Shown here: one piece after another, positions 10,986 through 20,634 of the stretch
Position numbering within the stretch: the first letter of the stretch is position 1
How the letters are laid out: each line of letters opens with the position of its first letter
Source: Theileria orientalis strain Shintoku
Taxonomy: Eukaryota > Apicomplexa > Aconoidasida > Piroplasmida > Theileriidae
DNA length: 64,000 bases
Reading direction: 5' to 3'
Assembly: GCF_000740895.1 (NCBI RefSeq)
Contig: NC_025260.1
Span: forward strand, 2,682,314-2,746,313
The notes under the pieces: model-generated
What the model saw: the letters and a program-made list of their open reading frames with translations, nothing else
Database searches by the model: none
Told to the model about the DNA's origin: nothing
Made by a program: the position numbers and the translations under genes

Positions 10986-12117
10986 ATGTTTGGGAGGGGT
11001 TTGTATGTAAGAACCTCTGTGAGATTCATCAACATATTCCACACATTCACAAGACCAAAGGATAAATTACAAAATATAGGACCACAAAAGCAATTGTACC
11101 CAGGTTCAGCATCAGCACAAAGCAATGTGACAAAAATATGGGATGGAATAAAAGATAAGTTATTTAAAGACGAAGTAAGTTTTAAAAATATATAGATAGT
11201 AACGAATAGGTGAAGTTAAAAGGGTTATTGAATTATTATATATAGGAGGACCCAGATAAACAGACGGAAAAATTTTTCCAATACTCAGTGGAAAAGTTAA
11301 TGGAATCTCCAGGAAAATTTACATTTCAGAGCTTTCAGAAGTACCTAGAGGTAAAATGATAAGAAAGGAAGTTGAAACGCTAAATTTTTAGCATTTGTGT
11401 ACAAAGTTGAAGGTAATTGGCAAGAAGGCACTGCCTGAGGACAAAATCACAGGAATATTACTGCAGTTGAGAAACCACTGTAAGAATAATAGATATGGGT
11501 GCGATTGAGTAAAATAAGAAATAGACATGAGTTTTGAGCTGTTTTTAAAACAGTGTGTAACATGGATATGTAGATAGGATAATGTCAATGTTGACGAAGC
11601 AGGAGTTGGAGTCCGATAGTCACACAGTGTTTACACACGAGACGAAGGTGCTTATATCAGAAGCACTGGGAGTGAGTTTGTCAAAAAATAGATGGATGCA
11701 GCTCACAGTGAAAGACGTTGACGAAATGCTTTTGTACCACGACACGTGTAAGACGGATAGAACGTGGTACTTCAGAAGACTAGTGCTGGGTAGGCTGACA
11801 GTGAGTTGACACGATGTAGGAAGAACATTGCCGACGAGTTACAAGGAGAGAGAGTATCTGTCGTATCAGAGGCCAGCAAGTAAGTGACCACACCAAATTA
11901 GTGATGCAGTGAGGCTATCGCAGCAAATATACCCGAAGGTGGAGTCCCTGGAGAGCATCCAGATCAAGAAGACGTACGACGAAATGCACTACAAGAAGAT
12001 AAGGTGAGTGAGGCGGCAAATAGAAGCAGCAGGCACAAAACGTGGCCGTGGTACCGCCACAGGACGTCAGGCCACGACTACTGGAGAACGAGGCCGTACA
12101 CAAAGTGGAGAAAGTAA
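10986..12117 (+). CDS. Probable mitochondrial protein of unknown function, multi-exon
   Basis: Begins MFGRGLYVRTSVRFINIFHT, an Arg-rich amphipathic head lacking acidic residues, as in mitochondrial presequences. Introns supported by frame continuity are 11175-11245, 11351-11391, 11480-11573, 11790-11819, 11880-11909 and one starting at 12004 whose acceptor is ambiguous (12023, 12029 or 12032). A possible 30-nt intron at 11672-11701 is in frame either way. The middle reads MSMLTKQELES...TKVLISEALG...VKDVDEMLLYHD, reminiscent of the SRP54 M-domain pattern but weakly. The C-terminus is strongly basic and aromatic (SSRHKTWPWYRHRTSGHD) and ends at TAA 12115-12117, which would suit a mitoribosomal protein. 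The function is not recognised. Confidence 0.6.
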
Positions 12118-12397
12118 ATCGACAGACAGACTGAAACATATATATGATAACACAATACACGTACATGATAGAGCACGGATGTGTGTGTTTACAAACAAGT
12201 ATATATAAACACATACTAACTTGTATATATACGTGTGCGTATACATAAGTGTATATACACGAGTATATGTACTAGTGTATATAGAGGTATATGTGTGTAC
12301 CAACTTAAGTATATATATACATATAGTGACATACATACAAACATATATTGTTGTATACATATGTATATAGCAATTACAGTATAAGAGAACATATAAA
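12118..12397. repeat. Alternating purine-pyrimidine low-complexity tract
   Basis: From about 12,160 to 12,380 the spacer is dominated by TA, TG, CA and ATAC/GTAT steps, such as repeated TATATA, ACACGTA and GTGTGTG. It sits at the 3' ends of two convergent genes. Frames through it are short and biased and are not credited as coding. Confidence 0.7.
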
Positions 12398-14110
12398 TCA
12401 TATTAGCTGATTTACGTGTATGGGACTGTATGAAAATTGAATTATGTTGTCCAAACAGTCAAAAGAAGGGTTGGATACCATATTGCCGGATAAACTTGGC
12501 CGTAGTCTGGAGATAATGTCACAGGATAGCCTAGGGGCAATTGGCATAAGAAAAAGACCAAGGTGAAACAGAAGAGAACAGGCAGTCCAAGCAGTAGTGA
12601 TAAACTCTTTTGAGTGAGAGTCGATTAGCCAAAACTGCTTGTCCTCAATAAACTTATTGATTTCATAAGACAGGTCAATGAGAACCTGAATATACTTGTC
12701 AAAGCGAAAAGACTTGACGTGGTAGTCCAAGTGTGTGCGATAAGTGCTAAATCTGTCAAAAAGAGAGCTGGTTAAGTGGTCATTTGCAAGATCACTGAGG
12801 TCAAAAAAGGGAGAATTGATGGTTTCAATCCCGCTCAGGCTAATGACCGAAGTGATCCTGTGGCACGTATTTGCAAACTTGTTGCGAATGATGTTGTGGG
12901 AAGTCTCGAAAATGGAGGAATCAAACTCAAAGTCGCTGCTAAAGTCGCCAAGGTTCATCAAGGCAAGTCTGCAGACGTCACTGCTTTGGGGGGGAGGGAG
13001 GGCGGGAACTGAGTTGTTGAGGGACTTGGAAATCTTGTCGCCGCGTGAAAGAAGCCAGCCATGAGATATGAACCTACAAGGCAGCTCCAAACCAAGAGAC
13101 ATAAGCATAGCGGGCCACAGGAGAGCGTGGAAGCTCAAGATATCCTTGCCCAAGACGTGAATAAGCCTCAAATTGTCAGGCACGTAGCCACTATCGCCTA
13201 GTTTTAAGTGGCTTAAGTACCCAAGTAGAGCGTCAAACCAAACATAAATGGTCTCACCCTGAGCAACCTCAACGCCCCAATCGCAACTGGACCGGGTGAT
13301 TGCAACATCGTTCAAGTCAGAACCCAAAATGTTATTTACCTCATTTAACCGGTGTGCAGGCAGTATCGCACCCGGGTTCCGGGAAAAAAAGTTCTTTATT
13401 CGATCTTTCCACTTATTCAGCCTGAAAAAATAAGCAGGCTCCTCGACAAACTCAACATCAAACCCTAGCGGCGACTTTCCACTGACCAGCTTAGACTTGG
13501 TGTAGTAGCAGTCCTCAGCGGGAGAGAAGTATCCCTGGTGCAAGCCCCTGTAAATATCGTCAGACTGTAACAAAATGTCAAATGTGCGCTTGACCCTATT
13601 TTTGTGCTCATCTTCGGAAGTGTGTACCAAAATATCGGGACTAATATCATAGCAGCCGTAGACATCCAAAAACTTATTCCTCATGGATACAACGTAATCC
13701 TTAGGGGAACAACCTAGTTTAGTGGAGGAAGATTTTATCTTTGAACCGTGTTCATCAGTGCCAACCAGCAGTTTAACGTCGTAGCCCTTTAAAACCAAAT
13801 ACCGTTTCAACACATCAGAAGCCACCAGTGTGTACACATGGCCCAAATGTGGTTCTCCATTAAGATAAAAAAGGGGAGAAGTGATTAAATATTTATCTTT
13901 GTGTGTATGTTCTTCATTTTTAGAAAATAAATTGACAAGTGATCCAGATTTATGGTTGCGATGATCAGAAAATGATGTCAAAAATGATAAAGGAGCATTT
14001 AGTGAGCCGCGGGTCTTAAGACAAAGGGAATTAACAATTATCAGTGAATAAAAACAAAAAATTACTATTTTATTTATCCGAATTTTTACAATGTGTAATG
14101 GAATCCACAT
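12398..14110 (-). CDS. Methionyl-tRNA synthetase, organellar type
   Basis: A complete 570-residue class I aminoacyl-tRNA synthetase. The HIGH motif appears as HLGH (residues 88-91 in NGEPHLGHVYT), with LVGTDEHGSKI, the Met-pocket region GETIYVWFDALLGYLSHL, LIHVLGKDILSFHALLWPAM, and KMSKS as KISKS in SRGDKISKSLNN. The connective polypeptide has no CxxC zinc knuckle, which matches the mitochondrial and certain bacterial MetRS forms rather than cytosolic ones. The ~70-residue N-terminal extension contains a hydrophobic stretch (IVIFCFYSLIIVNSL), suggesting a signal/transit peptide to an organelle, possibly the apicoplast. It charges initiator and elongator tRNA-Met. No C-terminal tRNA-binding domain is present. 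Intron-free. Confidence 0.93.
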   Translation of the reverse strand: MWIPLHIVKIRINKIVIFCFYSLIIVNSLCLKTRGSLNAPLSFLTSFSDHRNHKSGSLVNLFSKNEEHTHKDKYLITSPLFYLNGEPHLGHVYTLVASDVLKRYLVLKGYDVKLLVGTDEHGSKIKSSSTKLGCSPKDYVVSMRNKFLDVYGCYDISPDILVHTSEDEHKNRVKRTFDILLQSDDIYRGLHQGYFSPAEDCYYTKSKLVSGKSPLGFDVEFVEEPAYFFRLNKWKDRIKNFFSRNPGAILPAHRLNEVNNILGSDLNDVAITRSSCDWGVEVAQGETIYVWFDALLGYLSHLKLGDSGYVPDNLRLIHVLGKDILSFHALLWPAMLMSLGLELPCRFISHGWLLSRGDKISKSLNNSVPALPPPQSSDVCRLALMNLGDFSSDFEFDSSIFETSHNIIRNKFANTCHRITSVISLSGIETINSPFFDLSDLANDHLTSSLFDRFSTYRTHLDYHVKSFRFDKYIQVLIDLSYEINKFIEDKQFWLIDSHSKEFITTAWTACSLLFHLGLFLMPIAPRLSCDIISRLRPSLSGNMVSNPSFDCLDNIIQFSYSPIHVNQLI

Positions 14111-14397
14111 TCAAAATTTACAAATTCAGATAATATTGTACATAAAAATATATTTCAACATGAAAAATGAATACATTTAGTATTTAAAGGTAGAATAAGA
14201 ATTAAAATAATTTATAATTATAATTGAAACAAAAATAAAACAATAATATGAATTAATTTAAAATATTATTGTGATTATTATCATCTAGTAATAATGAGGC
14301 AAAATAATTCATAAATTTATAATTTTATACAAATATGAATTAATTTTTGTAGATTTTTAAATGTTTTTAAAATATTGTCTATATTAATGTTAATTAT

Positions 14398-16446
14398 GTG
14401 TCTTTAAAACATTATACAATGTCGCCTCCCAGGGATGGAGAAGAATCGAATCTTGATAAACTTATTAAAGTAATTGACAGTAAAGAATATAACAAAAGGA
14501 GAAAATTATTGGATTCCTCTGAAATTCCTGAAGAAAACGTTTTAAATTATGATATTTTGAACGAAGATGAGGACGACTATGAGAGTGAACTGCCTCTACA
14601 ATATACGGAAAATATAAAGGAAAAGGATCAGTATAATAGTTATAACGAAGACTACGAAAAGTATATAAACGAAAATAAGCCAGATGGAACGGAAATAACG
14701 TTTAACAACCCACTGTTTGCATCATATAAACTTAGGCAGAGCACACCCCTGCTAAAGTATCTGATGAAACTGGAAGATGTGCCGGACCCGATTACACACA
14801 TGGAAAAGTATCACACCGCGAAGCCAATAGCTAAGAGACTCCAGAATTTGATGAAAAATAAGAAGAATAAAGACGATGTACCGACACTGAAAGCAAATTT
14901 AAAATATTTATACGAATGCCTAAACACATACGTGGATGTGTTCTACGTAAACAGTAGAGTGTCAGCGCTCAACTCAGTGAGATTCGTGTACTCACTACAT
15001 ATCGCAAACCATATAGCAAAAAGTGCAGAAAAAAAAAAGGAAACCGGAGAGGAGGAAAGGTGCGAGGGGTTTACAAGACCAAAAGTGTTGATAATATGTG
15101 GACTTAAGTGTATAGCAAAGGAAGTGATAGATAACATGCTGAAGCTGATACCGGGCTCAAAATCGGTAAAGTAAATGTGAAATGAAAAAATGTGTAGAAT
15201 AAAAATCTGGAGAGGTTCAGGTCGGACTTCTCACTGCCGGAGGAAGACATAAAGGACCAGGTTGAAGGATTTATGAAGACGAAAAAGCCAGTAGATTTCG
15301 TGAAAACATTCAGCGGAAACCAGGAAGACGCGTTTAAAATGGGAATCAGGTACGACGGAGGACTGTTGCACCTGTACTCGCCGTTCTACTCAAGCGACGT
15401 TATAGTGGCATCGCCGCTGGGTCTGAGACCACTATTGTCAAACAAGGTAAGTTGGAGAAAAGTTAAAAAGAGTAGGAGCCAGACTACGACTTCCTATCGT
15501 CAATAGAAGTGGTGATAGCAGATAGAGTGGACATAATTAAATTCCAAAACTGGAGACTATTCACAGACCTGATGAAGGTAGGAAGGCCCTTACCATAAAG
15601 GCAATGTAGGTGATCAACAGACCACTGATGAAATGGAGAGACGGAGACATAAATAAGATAAGAATTAGCGCAATAGACGGCCAGGTCGAAGAATACAGGC
15701 AAAGCGTGTTCATATCGACATCGAAAAACGTAGTGTTCAACTCGATCTTCAAGAACCTAAAAAACAGGAGAGGAGGACTGAAGCTGCTAACACCAAGTAA
15801 ATCGGACTACGTGCTCCTGGCGTCGAAATTTAAAATACAGCAAATGTTCATCAAAGTGCCATGCACAGACGTGAAGACCTCGAGAGAAGTAAGTTGAGAA
15901 GAGGGAAAGTAAAAAAAACGTAGGACTGCCTGGACTACTTCATGGAAAACATGATCCCAAACCTAGACGAAATCAAGGGAGTGCTAATAGTAATACAGGA
16001 CTATACGCAATATTTCAGGTGAGAAGAAGAAAAATAGTGAAATTTAGGCTGGCAAAAAGACTAAAACACGCAAACCTGGAGTTCATGGCGTGCCACGAGT
16101 CAAACACGGCAAAACACATGAAAATGGCGAGGCAGAAGTTCAGCACAGGTGAGAAGGAAAAAATAAAGAGGAAGTAGGAGAAGTGCCGATACTGGTGACG
16201 ACATACAGACTGCTGTTTTTCAAAAGGTACATACTGAAGGGATCCTCGAAGATATTCCTAATACAGCCGCCGGAATACGCACAGCTGTACAAGGATTTCG
16301 TAAAAATGGCAGAAACAAATAGAAGTAACACGATAGTGAGCTACTATACCAAGTACGATGGCATGTTGATGGAGACAATAGTGGGAACGCAAAGAGTTGC
16401 GAAACTGATGGAAGCACCAGATACAAAAATAACTCAATATCATTGA
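14398..16446 (+). CDS. UTP25: UTP25 / DEF-like small-subunit processome protein, seven exons
   Basis: Exons join through introns 15166-15197, 15447-15475, 15578-15609, 15889-15923, 16019-16047 and 16149-16177, all GT...AG and 29-35 nt long. The ~620-residue product has an acidic N-terminus, then the UTP25 (DUF1253) landmarks NNPLFASYKLRQSTPLLKY, RPKVLIICGLKC, FKMGIRYDGGLLHLYSPFY, SDVIVASPLGLR, IEVVIADRVDI and FLIQPPEYAQLYKDF. UTP25 is a degenerate helicase-fold protein of the U3 processome, needed for 18S rRNA maturation in the nucleolus. It lacks ATPase motifs, as the family does. The start may be the ATG at 14398 or the one at 14419 (MSPPRDGEE). Confidence 0.9.
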
Positions 16447-16680
16447 AATCTGTAATAAAATAAAATACACAAATAAGTAAATAAAAAATTGAGGAAAGTA
16501 GTATATTTTAGATCAGGAGTGGTGCTACCCAAAATAGTATAACAAAAATAGATAACTCTAGATTAAAATAAAAATAAAAGAGAATTTAAATAATATAAAG
16601 TGTATATGAATGATCAGTAGTACCGATTTGAAAAAATAAAGTTGAAAGTTGTGAAAGGAGGACAAAACATCAAGGCATCA

Positions 16681-17690
16681 ATGATGGCATACTCAACACA
16701 TTATCGCACGAGTTATTACGATTCATACTACTACTGTCACATATGTAGCGCAAAAAGGGCAAGCAGCGAAATAGAACATACAGATTCAGGAGACCTGAAG
16801 TGTATGTCATGCCACCAAACAGGATTCGTGGAAAAGGTAAGTGAATGGACCGAAATAACGCAAATAGGTGAGCGGAGGAACATTGAACCCGCCAGGCGCA
16901 CCTCGCACACACCGAAGAAGACAAACACGAGAATCAGGGCAGAGGAGAGTGCCGGCAGGAGAGAATATAAACGACCCCTTCGCATCGGTGTTCGGAGTGC
17001 CCCTAAACACCTTCTTCCAAAACGTTTTCAGCGGCCCTCTCGCATTCCCAATGGTGTCGACGGACCCGAACGTGCCATCTACCCTGAGGTTCGAAGAGGA
17101 TTTCAATAACTTCTTCGGACACACGCTATCGTCCTTCTTTAACGAAGGAACGAGGAGCCAGCAGCGGCAGCCAGGACAGAGAGAAAGAGGAAGAAACATA
17201 AGCTTCTCAAGACTATTCAACTCACTGATAGCAAACCCTATGGACCAGCAGGCAATGAATCAAATACTCCAGTTCGTAATGGAAAATGACCCAAACAGTT
17301 ACGGATCACCCCCGGCAGCAAAAAAAGTAGTAGAAGCACTAAAAGTAGTAGAACTAACGACGGAAAAAGCAAGTAAGTTATAAAAATAGATAACGAAATG
17401 CAGAGGAGTACGAAACATGTACAATATGCACTGAGGACTTCAAGGAGGGAGACAAGATACACCTCCTGACTGACGACAAGGAGAAGTGCGGCCACGCCTT
17501 CCACGTGGACTGCATCATCCCGTGGCTGAAGCAGCACAACTCCTGCCCGGTCTGCAGATTCGAGCTCCCGACGGACGACGACAACTACAACAGGCAGAGG
17601 GATTACCTGATGTCGAGGATCGTGGAGGAGGTGCGGAGGAACGCAGGCCCGCAGGCAAATCAGCCAACGAATAACGAAACAAACACGTAA
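16681..17690 (+). CDS. RING-H2 E3 ubiquitin ligase (RNF115/126-like), three exons
   Basis: Begins at the ATG pair 16681/16684; the frame is open upstream only from a non-ATG codon. Introns 16837-16867 and 17373-17403 (both 31 nt) join cleanly. An N-terminal zinc ribbon, with CHIC near residue 20 and LKCMSCHQTG ~25 residues later, is the arrangement seen in RNF115/RNF126 and plant BTL-like ligases. A Phe/Asn-rich middle follows (FASVFGVPLNTFFQNVFSG), then a canonical RING-H2: CTICTEDF, CGHAFHVDCIIPWL, CPVCRFELP. It ends at TAA 17688-17690. It should transfer ubiquitin in the cytosol, with the zinc ribbon probably binding ubiquitin. The middle segment suggests ERAD or quality-control targets only by analogy. 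Confidence 0.88.
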
Positions 17691-17753
17691 AATAATATCC
17701 TTTTACAAATAGTATGTACTAGACAGCGCAGTGTGTGACGAGCGGGGCAAAAG

Positions 17754-17824
17754 GGCTGTTCCGGGAATCGAACCCGGGGCCTCTCGCACCCAAAGCGAGA
17801 ATCATACCACTAGACCAAACAGCC
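17754..17824 (-). tRNA. tRNA-Pro (anticodon TGG)
   Basis: A 71-nt cloverleaf on the minus strand. Acceptor stem GGCTGTT pairs with AACAGCC; the D arm has GGTCTAGTGGT; the anticodon stem CTCGC/GCGAG encloses loop TTTGGGT (anticodon TGG); the T arm contains GGTTCGATTCC. No intron and no encoded CCA. Confidence 0.95.
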
Positions 17825-17949
17825 TATAAAGAAAAGTGGAATTATAAGATAATATTTGTTTCAAAATAAAAAAGAAATAAAAAATAAACTTGAAAATAAA
17901 AAATAAATATAAAATTAATAAAAAAATTGGATAATATGTAGGGATGACA

Positions 17950-18441
17950 TTAATTGTTCAATTTGTGGTGATGTAATTTAGCAAGGCTCTTCCAAGCCCA
18001 AACGAAGAATTCAGGATGCCGTTTGATGACTCGAGAACCGGATTCCTCAGAAATGACCTAAGGAAAGATGAAAAGGGGAAAAATAAAAAAATACAAGTAC
18101 ACATCCGTCATTAATCAAGTTATCGACGAGCTTCTCGTAAATTACCTTGAGTTTATCATAACTGTAAGAGTTCTAAAAATAAATAATGAAAAATGGAGGG
18201 GGGAATTACATCATTAACGAATTTCCCAGGGTTCTCGAGATACCTGAATGAGGATGTATGTGAGTGTATTAAAAAAAAATTAAGTAATAAATATGAGTTA
18301 ACCGAACCAGGAAACGATCGTTTTTTCATTGCAGGACTCTCCTTGGCATTTTTGAAGTAGGTATTTGCCAACGTAATAGGCGAAATGGACATAGGAGTTG
18401 TATTCGACCACAAGATTCTTGTGTAAATCAAGCGTACTCAT
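17950..18441 (-). CDS. Hypothetical ~115-residue protein between tRNA genes, four exons
   Basis: The ATG at 18441 starts MSTLDLHKNLVVEYNSYVHF. Joins that keep the frame give ...NEKTIVSW, then YLENPGKFVND, NSYSYDKLKVIYEKLVDN, and finally a conserved-looking end VISEESGSRVIKRHPEFFVW and WKSLAKLHHHKLNN, stop TAA at 17950-17952. Introns lie at about 18239-18316, 18171-18209 and 18061-18105, with GT donors and AG acceptors; the first donor (GTTCGG) is weak. The product has no signal peptide, membrane segment or motif I recognise. The internal tryptophans and hydrophobic spacing argue for a folded helical protein. Supported only by splice logic, so moderate confidence. Confidence 0.5.
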
Positions 18442-18620
18442 AATGCCATTGTTAAAAAAGTGTGGATGAAAGTGTGATCAAATTAATATTAAAAGTAACA
18501 CCATAAATGTAATGTAATAAAATACCCATATCTCAAATAATGATGGAAGGTGAAAGCAGTAAAAACGATATTAGCGTTGATACAAATGTATTTTAAATAA
18601 CTAAAGATTTTTATTAAATG

Positions 18621-18691
18621 GGCTGCTCCGGGAATTGAACCCGGGACCTCTCGCACCCGAAGCGAGAATCATACCACTAGACTAAGCAGCC
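18621..18691 (-). tRNA. tRNA-Pro (anticodon CGG)
   Basis: A 71-nt cloverleaf on the minus strand. Acceptor stem GGCTGCT pairs with AGCAGCC; anticodon stem CTCGC/GCGAG encloses loop TTCGGGT (anticodon CGG); the T loop contains GGTTCAATTCC. It differs from the TGG isoacceptor upstream at only a few positions. Confidence 0.95.
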
Positions 18692-18955
18692 TCCGACTCA
18701 GGCCGCAATTATAGGTTTATGATAAGTAACAAATAAATAATTCAATTTTAATCAATATGTTAAGATATGCTGATTATTAAGATTTTTGAAAATGTTGATT
18801 AAATCAAATCTAATAAATGACAAAATATATGTGTCTACAAAGAACACCAAATATTAAGATTTAGAATAACCTTTATATGGTTAAGAATTCAAATATTAGA
18901 GTTGATCTAAATTGTAACTAAAATGATATAAACTAAAATTTGGGACTCCCGACTA

Positions 18956-19026
18956 GGTTGCTTGGTCTAGTGGTATGATTCTCGCTTAGGGTGCGAGAGG
19001 TCCCGGGTTCAATTCCCGGAGCAACC
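18956..19026 (+). tRNA. tRNA-Pro (anticodon AGG)
   Basis: A 71-nt cloverleaf on the plus strand. Acceptor stem GGTTGCT pairs with AGCAACC; anticodon stem CTCGC/GCGAG encloses loop TTAGGGT (anticodon AGG, probably read as IGG); the T loop contains GGTTCAATTCC. Confidence 0.95.
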
Positions 19027-19119
19027 CTTTTGAGATATATTTCATTAATTGATAAATTGTTAAAGTATTTTTATAATTATATAACATAGTGGTTTATGAA
19101 ATAGAATGAGTGTGTACTT

Positions 19120-19997
19120 ATGCAGAAACAACAGGAGCTTGACAGAGAGAGTGTCCAAATGCTATTGGCATTCGGATCGGACCAAATACAAGTATTTTTA
19201 TAAAAATTTTAAAAAAGGCGTAGAAGGCTGGAATATTGCTACAACTTCACGCAGTAACAATAGCATCAGGACAGTCAATATTGCACAAGTTTTACGTGTC
19301 ACATAACCTAAAGGAATATAATATAAAAGTAAGTATAAGAGATATTATAAAAATAATGTAGCCTACATCAGCAGCTTGTTGTTTTTTAGCATGTAAATTG
19401 GAGGAGAACCACAGGAAGTTGGAGCAAGTGGCCAAAATATTTGAATTTTTGAGATACTACGAAGATGAAAGTAAATCATACAAGTACTCGTCAGAGAACG
19501 AGAACGTAAGCGTTAAGAGTAAATATAGTAAAGTAGATCCTGAAAAAGGAAATTCTGAGAATAGAGAGGGAAATACTGGTAGGATTCGCATTCAGGCTCG
19601 ACAAGATCATGGTACTGCCACATAGATACATACTCCAGTACACGTACGCACTGTTCCGAAACTTGGACAAGTACACATCGCACAGCGTGGATAAGCTGGC
19701 ACAGAGAGCCTGGGGGTACCTGAACGACAGGTAAGCAATAGAAGAAATAACAAACCAGTATGAGGACGTCACTGTGTTGCGAAATCAGGCCAGGAGTAAT
19801 CGCAGCAGGGTGTATATACCTATCGGCCACGTCGCTGGGAATACCACTGAAAAAGGTGGGTTGGAGTTGCCAAAAATAATGAGTAGGAAACCGAGTGGTT
19901 TCAAGTATTTGAAGCAACCTGGGAAGAAATAATAAAAGTGTGTAAAGAAATGGATAGACTTTACGCAATGGGAAAGCCAAAATACATAGAAGTATAG
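19120..19997 (+). CDS. Cyclin (L-type), six exons
   Basis: Exons join through introns 19192-19223, 19329-19361, 19506-19536, 19731-19758 and 19856-19886 (28-33 nt, GT...AG). The product carries the first cyclin fold AGILLQLHAVTIASGQSILH, then PTSAACCFLACKLEEN. The alpha-helical continuation is EILRIEREILVGFAF, and the second fold includes AQRAWGYLND and PGVIAAGCIYLSATSLGIPL. The combination of a Q-x-AGILL start, ACKLEE and AWGYLND resembles cyclin L, a CDK partner in transcription and splicing. The N-terminus used here (MQKQQELDRESVQ) is short, so an upstream exon may be missing. It ends at TAG 19995-19997. It is the last core-type gene before the secreted-protein array. Confidence 0.82.
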
Positions 19998-20109
19998 GCC
20001 CCGGAAAGGGGAGAAAAGTAAATAAAAGTGTAATATAAAAAAATTAAAGTTACAAGTTAAATCAGAGCTGCATTAGTGAGTTTATTAAACTTCATTCGAG
20101 CAATCGACC

Positions 20110-20634
20110 TCAGTGAACGTGAGTGAAAACTAAAGCTGGAATAATTATGGTACAAAGAAGGCTGGGAACGGAGTAGGATCCTGCCTTCTTCTTCCCGGTG
20201 GCCTTCGCAGGGTCCCTGGCCTGAGTTTCCTTGGGAGTGAACTCGTCCATCAGAGTGCGATAAGTAACAGGGTTTATCTCCTTCCACAAGTCACCGTCCC
20301 GGGAGTAATACTTGTGCTCAGCAGATTTCCCCTTCTCCAAAAATAAATGAAGAAGTTTCCCCTGTCCAGTTTCAGGGTAGAGAATGGCGCCAGTGCATTC
20401 CGCAGCCCCGCCTTTCCAGATTTCGCGAGACCCGTCCACCACCTTCGTGATCCTGTTTTTCAGCGTAGGATTAAACTTTCGACACGCCAGCCCGTCGATG
20501 TAATATATCTTTATATTTATACGTTGTGTGCCTTCGCTGGAAGCACTGGGTGATAAATCTAAAATCAAGTTATCACATTCACAGAAAAACAAGTTTAACA
20601 CAAATATAAGTAATATTTGGCCTATCCTAGCCAT
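20110..20634 (-). CDS. Small secreted FAINT-like protein with GPI-type C-terminus
   Basis: A 174-residue protein. A signal peptide covers about residues 1-20 (MARIGQILLIFVLNLFFCEC). A single FAINT-type domain follows (about 35-130): KNRITKVVDGSREIWKGG, a central hydrophobic strand LLHLFLEKG and the closing DLWKEINPVTYRTLMDEF. A Lys-rich linker leads to a hydrophobic C-terminus (SVPSLLCTIIIPALVF), as in GPI-anchored precursors. FAINT/DUF529 domains occur in Theileria secreted and surface proteins of unknown molecular function. The neighbour at 21.5 kb has the same build and strand, suggesting paralogy. It marks the left edge of the FAINT array. Confidence 0.75.
   Translation of the reverse strand: MARIGQILLIFVLNLFFCECDNLILDLSPSASSEGTQRINIKIYYIDGLACRKFNPTLKNRITKVVDGSREIWKGGAAECTGAILYPETGQGKLLHLFLEKGKSAEHKYYSRDGDLWKEINPVTYRTLMDEFTPKETQARDPAKATGKKKAGSYSVPSLLCTIIIPALVFTHVH

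Noticed and set aside
12067..12401. Tyr/Ile/Thr-rich minus-strand ORFs at 12.1-12.4 kb
   Set aside because: The same artefact in the other alternating tract.
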